This document shows, piece by piece, positions 57,341 to 64,000 of a stretch of 64,000 nt of DNA. Source of the DNA: Ailurus styani (Eukaryota > Chordata > Mammalia > Carnivora > Ailuridae); contig LNAC01000019.1 of assembly GCA_002007465.1 (NCBI GenBank), positions 1,042,344-1,106,343 of the forward strand. The letters are read 5' to 3'. The position numbers and the translations under genes are program-made. Numbering within the stretch: position 1 is the first letter of the stretch; every line of letters begins with the position of its first letter. The notes under the pieces were generated by a model that saw nothing but the letters and a program-made list of their open reading frames with translations, had not been told where the DNA came from and ran no database searches.

Positions 57341-59689
57341 GATTTGCTATGATAGAAAGCTAAGTAATAATCAAGTGATAGTCACTACAACTGGAGTTTA
57401 CACTGGAGTGCCTAGCATAGGCATTTAATTTTAAATAGAGCACAGAATCAAGTTTATTAGTTCTTACATATGCTAAAGTGATCTTTCCTAGTTACCTCTT
57501 TTATTTTCTCACATAAGTACTAGCGTATGTGGCATTCATAGTTGTCTGGTGCACAAAGTACTTCTTGACCAAGGTTTATGTCTGATAAATCCAGAGAAAC
57601 ATGGATTTCCCTGTACACAGTGGGTACCTAGAGAGTGTGCAGTTATCCATGAAAGGCATGGCATTGTTTAAAGCTTTTGGCCTCGTGGGCACCATAATTC
57701 ACAGAAGCCCTAAAAAAGACCGAATAAACAGAAATATCATTAAGATCAACCCCATCACAAAATGATGCACAGTATTCACATAGAAATATACCCTGTATCT
57801 TTCAAATGTGGACAGCATCCAATTCACGGAATTGTTTGAAAGATTACAAGGCAATCCAGTGTTGTCTATATGGTTGGTGCTTGAAAGTATTCAAAAAGTG
57901 AGTGAGTAAATGGACAAATGAATGAAATAATGTATGGAGATCACTGTAAACTTTAAAATACTGTCTGTGCAAACTATGGCTATTTTAGATGATGGTTTTT
58001 AACCCTTAATAATTCCTAGATATCTTTTTTCCCCAAACTCTCCTTTTAAAAAAATACTGTCTATTTGCTTTCTTTCACTATAAAAACATGATATTCATCC
58101 TCTGCATGGGGGGTAAGAAATAAATATCTTTACCTAATAGAAAAGTACTCCTTATTTCTATCAATCTAAGAGCCAAGTCCACTAATCTAAAACAAAGGGA
58201 CTCTGCCCAGATAGTAAAATATGAAATAGAAGAACACTATATAAGGTACCAGGTTTAGGAAGAGAATTAACAAATTCTTTAGGTTTTAAATTCCAAGGCA
58301 AATGTTTGAGAAGATGAGGTTCAGGGTATGACATAAAACGGACTCTACTTCATTCCTCAGACATAAATCAGGATTTAACAAATACAGATATGACTTAGAG
58401 ATAACTGGCCACTCAAACCCTGTACTCATTTATCATTCAGCTTTTTTCTAATAGCCATGCACTAAAGCATGAAGCCAAATGAGCATGATATTCATAACTG
58501 CTCTCTGGAAAAGCTGAATCCAGACTAGAGTCAACCCAGAAGACAAACCAGATCAGAATCAAAAGAATCTCCTTAGGAATAGCATGCTGTTTTGAAGCCA
58601 GTACCAGTCAGCTAACAAGGCCAGTTATCATGAGAGCTTATTTTATCATCTCCAGCTACTTTTGAGTATTTAGATACAAATGGTTTTATTTTTGTTCTGA
58701 TTTGGTGGCTAACTTTAAAAAAATGTGCCAGAAGTTTATTTGACTGGTCATATTAACTAAATGCAAAATAATGCTACAGTCCTGGCAAGCATCCTAATAA
58801 GTTAAGGACAGATATTCTCACATATGCTTTTGAGGAGAACAAATACCTTTTTCCTTCCCCAGGAATTCTACAGGTCCCAATTATTTTAAGTATTATACTC
58901 CAGTCTTTTTCAGAAATGTTACCATTTTACTGGTAAGATTCCCTTCAGATCTCTGCAGCATAAAAAAGTACTCTGAAAATTATAAATTATTCTGCTTTCA
59001 CAGAAAAACTGAATCCCTTAGTAGTTGATCCAAGTTACTGATAAGCAACATAAAGTCATTCAGAACTCTTTGATACTCTTTTGAGTATCAAAGTTAGAGA
59101 GCTTGAAACAAAAGAATAAACAACCTACCCAAAGCTAAGATGGATCCAAGGGAGCATGGTTCATGGGATCCCACTAAAAATCAGAGAACCTTTTCAAACT
59201 CGAAGTGCCTAGTCTCATTCTACTGTCTAATTAGTAATAAATAAAACACATAGAGCCCCCTCAAGCATGAGATGACCATATCTGATTGGGTCACTCTAAA
59301 TAAGCATTGATGATGCATCCTTACCACTAACGGACAATGGGGGCTTTTGATTGCATTTTGTTCCATAATTATATAATTCACTTTCTCATTCATTTACCAG
59401 CTTTGGTTAGTATCCTCTGGATACAGTATTTTACTGCGAGCTGTTTTAACATAATAAGGCCATCAGTCTTCTCTTGTAAACCTTAAGAGATTAGTGATAT
59501 GACTGTAAGGTCCCAAAGGCAGGCTTGGCAAATTACCATGATATTGAATCAAAGTGAAAGATTTCTTTGGAATGTCCAACAAAGGCAAACTTCCTCTAAA
59601 TTCAAACAAAATGCATTAAAAAGTTTAAATTACACATGGGAGTCATAACAAATTCATATATTTTATCTAGGCTTTTGGAATTATTAGCA
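57341..59689. other. Unique DNA, no gene recognised
   Basis: About 2.3 kb. No open frame of 60 codons or more, no splice-framed exon and no classifiable repeat were seen. Confidence 0.55.
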
Positions 59690-61060
59690 TATAGTTGTTC
59701 TGAATACTGTCAATTTTTATTTCTGTTTCTTCTAGTTATTTTCCACTTTTAAAATTTGCAACCTATCTCCATTTCTCTTGACTGGTTTTCACAACATATT
59801 TGATCAATGTTTTTAAAGAACCGTGTTTCCTTTTTATATTTTTTCTGTTATTGTTTTGCTGTTTTGGATTTTATTGGTTTCTTCCCTTAGCTATTGTTTC
59901 TTTCATTTTTGTAGTGATTTTAACCCATGTACATTTATTATAATTACTGTTATATCAGTCTTATTTGTGCCATCTTAGTATATATTTTATTTCACAATAA
60001 TTTTACTTTATTTTTTCTCTTTTATTACTTTCCACTGTCTAAGTCAAATTTTCTTCTGCTACTTTAATAGTTATACAACCTATTTTTATTCTTCTGGCAA
60101 GCACATCTTACATAAAACTCATGAGGTTTTATTCCCCCTACTTCTGTTAAAGTTTATAAATATCTATGTCTTAGCTATGAACAAGATTAAAATTTCTGGG
60201 CGCCTGGGTGTCTCAGTGGGTTAAAGCCTCTGCCTTCGGCTCAGGTCATGATCTCAGGGTCCTGGGATCGAGGCCCGCGTCGGGCTCTCTGCTCCGCGGG
60301 GAGCCTGCTTCCTCCTCTCTCTCTCTCTGCCTGCCTCTCTGCCTACTTGTAATCTCTCTCTCTCTGTGTCAAATAAATAAATAAAATCTTTAAAAAAAAA
60401 AAAGATTAAAATTTCTACAAGCTCACACTTCCCTGTGACTTACCCTTCATACCATACTTCTGTGCCATTGATACTATCTATAATTTTATTTTTAGATCAT
60501 TATGGCTATACATTTTTAGTGCTTTTTTATAACAATGAACTTGTCCTTATTTTCCATATCTTATAACTTCCAGATTCATTTTTCTTCATTTTAGGATACA
60601 CTCCCTAAGGGTTCTTTAAAAAGTGTCCCTATGAGGTGAGTCACCTGACACCTTATATGTCTGAGGGTATGTTTGTTTCATCTTAATATTTAAACAATAG
60701 TTTATTTGGTTATAGAAGTCTAATATTTAAAATATTCTCCTTCAAAATATTGCTCAGATGTCTACCTGTTTCTAATATTCCTGTTGAGAAGTCTAATATC
60801 AATGACTCTTATTACTTTATAAGTATTCTTCTGTGTTTCTCTGCGAACTTTTAGAAATTTTTCATTGTATTTTCTGGTAAAAAAGTTCACTATAGTATGT
60901 AGGATTTTTTTTTCTTATCTATCCCATTTAGTATTGTCTGCACCCTTTCTTTCTGTAGTTTTATTACTTGCTTAATTTCTAGGGAAATAATGGTCATTAT
61001 TTTTTCAATGTGATTTCTCACCAATTTTGAACTTTTAAAATGAGTCCCACTATAAGAAGG
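59690..61060 (-). mobile_element. Old L1M/HAL1-like remnant, antisense
   Basis: Blocks such as 'tcccttagctattgtttctttc', 'cccatgtacatttattataattactg', 'ttacttgcttaatttctagggaaataatgg' and 'gttgagaagtctaatatcaatgactcttattac' follow the antisense order of old L1M/HAL1 5'-ORF1 region sequence. T-rich, strongly diverged, with approximate ends. A CanSINE interrupts it at 60198-60401. Confidence 0.5.
60198..60401 (+). mobile_element. CanSINE, second young subfamily, 15-bp TSD
   Basis: GGGCGCCTGGGTGTCTCAGT head, 'gaggcccgcgtcgggctctctgctccgcgggg', and 'caaataaataaataaaatc' instead of 'caaatgaataaata'. Flanked by perfect AAGATTAAAATTTCT repeats (60183-60197, 60402-60416). Confidence 0.98.
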
Positions 61061-62874
61061 TCAAAGACCATGGCCCAGGAAAAAGATAGTTTTACAGGGA
61101 ATTTTAGTATAGAAACAGGGTCTTTGTACTGCTAAAGTATGAAGACATATGTCACAAGATATGGAGATATCATTAATTTTTCTTCCCTGCAGACAAAGCA
61201 CTTGCACCTAATGAGGTGTTACTGAACTTGATACCTCTCTGCTTTGAAAACCTTTCTTCTTTTATCAGCACTTCCTTCCAGTGAGATCAGATGTTCCAAC
61301 AAATCAACCTCAAATGCTGAATTCACTTACATGATGTGATATAAATTATGAACATTGTCTTCTACATTTACATGTAGATATATGAAATCCTTTGTAATCA
61401 CCAAAACTAACATACTGAAGCCAGAGTATTTCCAAATAATCACATTAGTATAATTAGTCAAATTGGAAGAACTCTTGGAAGTAGTGAAAGGGGGATCAAA
61501 TTACTATTCTATATACAGTTTGTAAAAGTACCAAGAAGTCAGATTCTCTTGTCTTGTTTCAAATAAATTTCATCGTTAAAATAAAATTTAATGGAAATTC
61601 TATTTTGGACTTTCTCACAAGGAATATCTAGGGTCTTCTATCTCTGTGTAAGCCAAACATTTCACAAATATCAGGATGTCAATAAATGTTTGCTGAGAAA
61701 AACTGAATCTAGTAAACTAGTAGTTGAATTATTAGAAATTGGAGATTTGGAGACCTCTAACAACATCACCTTTTTAAAAAATATTCCTTAATTTACATTC
61801 ATCAAAACATTAGTCTCAGGCCACCACAGAAAATTGTTGGTTATTGTGTTGTGGTTTGATGGGTTATCTGTTGTTTTTGTTCCAAACTGGATAGAAGGAA
61901 ATGTAGTGACATAGGACCCCCATAAACCTGTGGGTGATAGGATCCAGTGGGCTGGAAGAGGTTTTCTAACCCTGAACATGGCCACATCCAAATACTGAAA
62001 CCTTTCATTCAGTCTCTCTCCCTCTCTGAATTAAATCCAAATTTATAAACCTTTTACATTTTCTTGAAAAACACCTAAGTATCTACCATGAAGCAGACAT
62101 TCTCTGATATCCTAATAATTAAGACCTGGATATAACACTATCAGATGTGAATATTCAGGATGACTTAGGGTAAAAAATGTTTATCAGGAAAGCAATCTAT
62201 AGTCCAAGTGCAGAACCACTCACTGTCAACCATAGGAAAATTCAAACCCTAATACATTTCTAGGGCCCCCGAGACTCTCAATAGCATGTTGCAGCAGTAC
62301 TATAGATATCATTTTAATAGACTGATTCTGCCTCAAACAACTCTGAAAGTATTAGACTACAAAAATAATCTCTCAATTTCTTACCAATTTGTCAAACTCC
62401 ACTGTCTCAACCATAAGTGATAAATTGGCTCTTAATTCCAAAAATTCAGTCTCTATGGTCTTTCCAAAGTGTCTTCTTAGTTTGTTTTTCAAACATATGC
62501 TTTATTTGATAGTAGTTGTCCTACAACCAAAAATCATGGAAAATCCGGGATATCACAACATACCCAGATCACTTGACAGTGACGCACTGTATCCAAACAC
62601 ACTGACTGAAAACAATTATCCAAAATGCCCTCCTGCCTTCTACTATTAAATAGACCCCAAAGGTTCCTCTTTGTGGTCTTCCCAAGAAAGATAATTTCAT
62701 CCCCCTCCTGTTTCACTCAGCCTACAACACTAACACCCCAAATTATGCAGAAGTCAAGCAATATTTTTTGCAGGGGAGGAGTCTGGAAGTTTATATTTAT
62801 TGAAAAAGTAAACTTTGAAGTCAGTGCATTTCTTTGGAAGATTGAAAACTGAAAACACTGGTCAAATTTTTCTG
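61061..62874. other. Unique DNA, no gene recognised
   Basis: Short frames of up to 86 codons, no motif, no classified repeat. Confidence 0.5.
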
Positions 62875-63057
62875 GGGGCGCCTGGGTGGCTCAGTGGGTT
62901 AAAGCCTCTGCCTTCGGCTCAGGTCATGATCTCAGGGTCCTGGGATCGAGCCCCGCATCGGGCTCTTTGCTCAGCAGTGAGTCTGCTTCCTCCTCTCTCT
63001 CTCTGCCTGCCTCTCTGCCTACTTGTGATCTCTCTGTCAAATAAATAAATAATCTTT
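62875..63057 (+). mobile_element. CanSINE, second young subfamily
   Basis: Head GGGGCGCCTGGGTGGCTCAG, 'gagccccgcatcgggctctttgctcagcagtgagtc', shortened CT section, 'caaataaataaataatcttt'. Flanks AAATTTTTCTG (62864-62874) and a longer T-run version ending at 63075 fit a target-site duplication with T-tract growth. Confidence 0.96.
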
Positions 63058-63075
63058 AAAAATTTTTTTTTTCTG

Positions 63076-63534
63076 TAACAAACACTGATACACCAGTCTC
63101 TATTCAACAAAGGATTTCTTAAGCACGAGACAATGGTAACTTACTTAAAACCTTTACTTAATAAACCTAATTCCCAGGACAGCGAAGCTTTGTCCCTTTC
63201 AGCCTATTTTAGTGGGAACTCTTCTTCTAGGGCTGAGGATTTCCAGAGTCATTTAGCTTAGTACGATGATTCTTTATTCTAACGGTCCCCTATTAGCCTA
63301 TTAGCCTGAAGTCAAGCAATATTACCTCAGAGGCTTCTCAACTTGTGCAGTGCTCCTCCACCTACCCACCCTGCCCAACCCCATTAGGGAAAAGAGAACT
63401 ACCAGTAATGAAAAACAAAGGCCTAAGACCTTTGGTCTGGCTTCCAGTTTTGCTCTTTCACGAAAGCAGATTAGAGTGAAAAGAGACTCATGGGACATGA
63501 AACAGTCTCTTGGAGGGAATGAGGCAACTGATCT
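63076..63534. other. Unique DNA, no gene recognised
   Basis: Two opposite-strand frames (63350-63613 and 63606-63322) overlap almost completely. Neither shows a motif, and at most one could be real. Treated as chance. Confidence 0.45.
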
Positions 63535-63665
63535 ATGTAAGCCAGGTGTGACTTTGACCCAGGTACTAATCTTTCTTGGCCTCAGCTTCCTCATATGTAA
63601 AATCAAGGGTTAGAGTATAAGTGATCACTAAATTCCTTTCCAGTTCTAAAATTCTAGGATCTTAA
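63535..63665 (+). repeat. MIR-family SINE fragment
   Basis: 'gtgtgactttgacccagg ... tggcctcagcttcctcatatgtaaaatcaagggttagagtataagtgatcactaaattcctttccagttctaaaattctaggatct' follows the MIR-type core plus the GATGATCTCTAAGGTCCCTTCCAGCTCTAAAATTCTATG tail seen in MIR/THER relatives. Confidence 0.7.
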
Positions 63666-64000
63666 GTAAGACACTGGTTATCTTGTAAGATTCCCTGGCT
63701 ATTAACATGCTCATTTACTAAATGACATTTTAATTTTGGCTCCAAGTGTCAGAAATTTTTACATGCTCAACAAATGGTACAATTCACTAGCTAAATGCTT
63801 TAGGTCTGATCATAAATTGCCAGAAGTCAGTTATAGCCCTGAGTCTGTGATGAGAAGACTGGGGATTTATAATTGAAACAGACAGCAAGGCTTCTGGAGT
63901 GCCACTGGGGGAAAGAAATCTATTCCAAAATGAAACAGGCATTACTGGGTTTCTCAGAAAAATATCCCAAGTCATAGTGGCCGACCTATTAGGACTCTAC
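63666..64000. other. Unique DNA to window end
   Basis: No gene or repeat recognised. Confidence 0.45.

Overview
This window looks like AT-rich, repeat-dense mammalian nuclear DNA from a caniform carnivore, most likely a mustelid. The main evidence is about twenty copies of the tRNA-Lys-derived carnivore SINE (CanSINE). Many carry the head that runs from a GGGCGCCTGGGTGGCTCAGT-type start through a TTCGGCTCAGGTCATGAT-type core to a CT-rich stretch and a TAAATAAAATCTTT tail. There are also L1 3' ends of the carnivore type. No bacterial-style gene, operon, CRISPR array, rRNA or tRNA gene was seen.

Layout: 1-5.1 kb is mostly single-copy AT-rich DNA with microsatellites and old MIR/L2 traces. 5.1-8.3 kb holds an antisense L1 3' UTR and a sense L1M ORF2/3' UTR remnant split by a solo MaLR LTR. 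8.4-21 kb is mostly unique sequence with scattered CanSINE, L2, MIR and MER5-like copies. This interval also holds the only two stretches that look like protein-coding exons: a + strand internal exon at 13856-14004 and a - strand terminal exon at 17894-18019. If both are real, they are the ends of convergent genes, and the window is otherwise intron or intergenic. 21.4-26.1 kb is an antisense L1 with a large internal deletion, a nested younger L1, and a 5' UTR made of about fourteen ~70-bp repeats. 26.1-32 kb has an L2, a cluster of four MIRs, a DNA transposon remnant and two antisense CanSINEs. 32.1-38.7 kb is a second antisense L1 spanning both ends but heavily interrupted. 38.7-64 kb is mainly unique DNA with eight CanSINE insertions in sense, three CanSINE-type copies in antisense, one young L1 3' end, one sense L1M remnant, one old antisense L1M/HAL1-like remnant, and L2/MIR relics.

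The L1 reading frames are all broken and no intact transposase, reverse transcriptase or cellular gene is present. The most interesting signals are structural. There is a gap-free 146-bp direct duplication about 3 kb apart (38146/41144). A composite L1-SINE insertion with an inverted L1 part sits inside a perfect 17-bp target-site duplication. A ~29-bp templated insertion copies a nearby L2 into an L1. One SINE has landed inside another SINE's target-site duplication. The two candidate exons also merit checking. Repeat names come from recognised consensus features, not from a database search, so boundaries of old elements are approximate.
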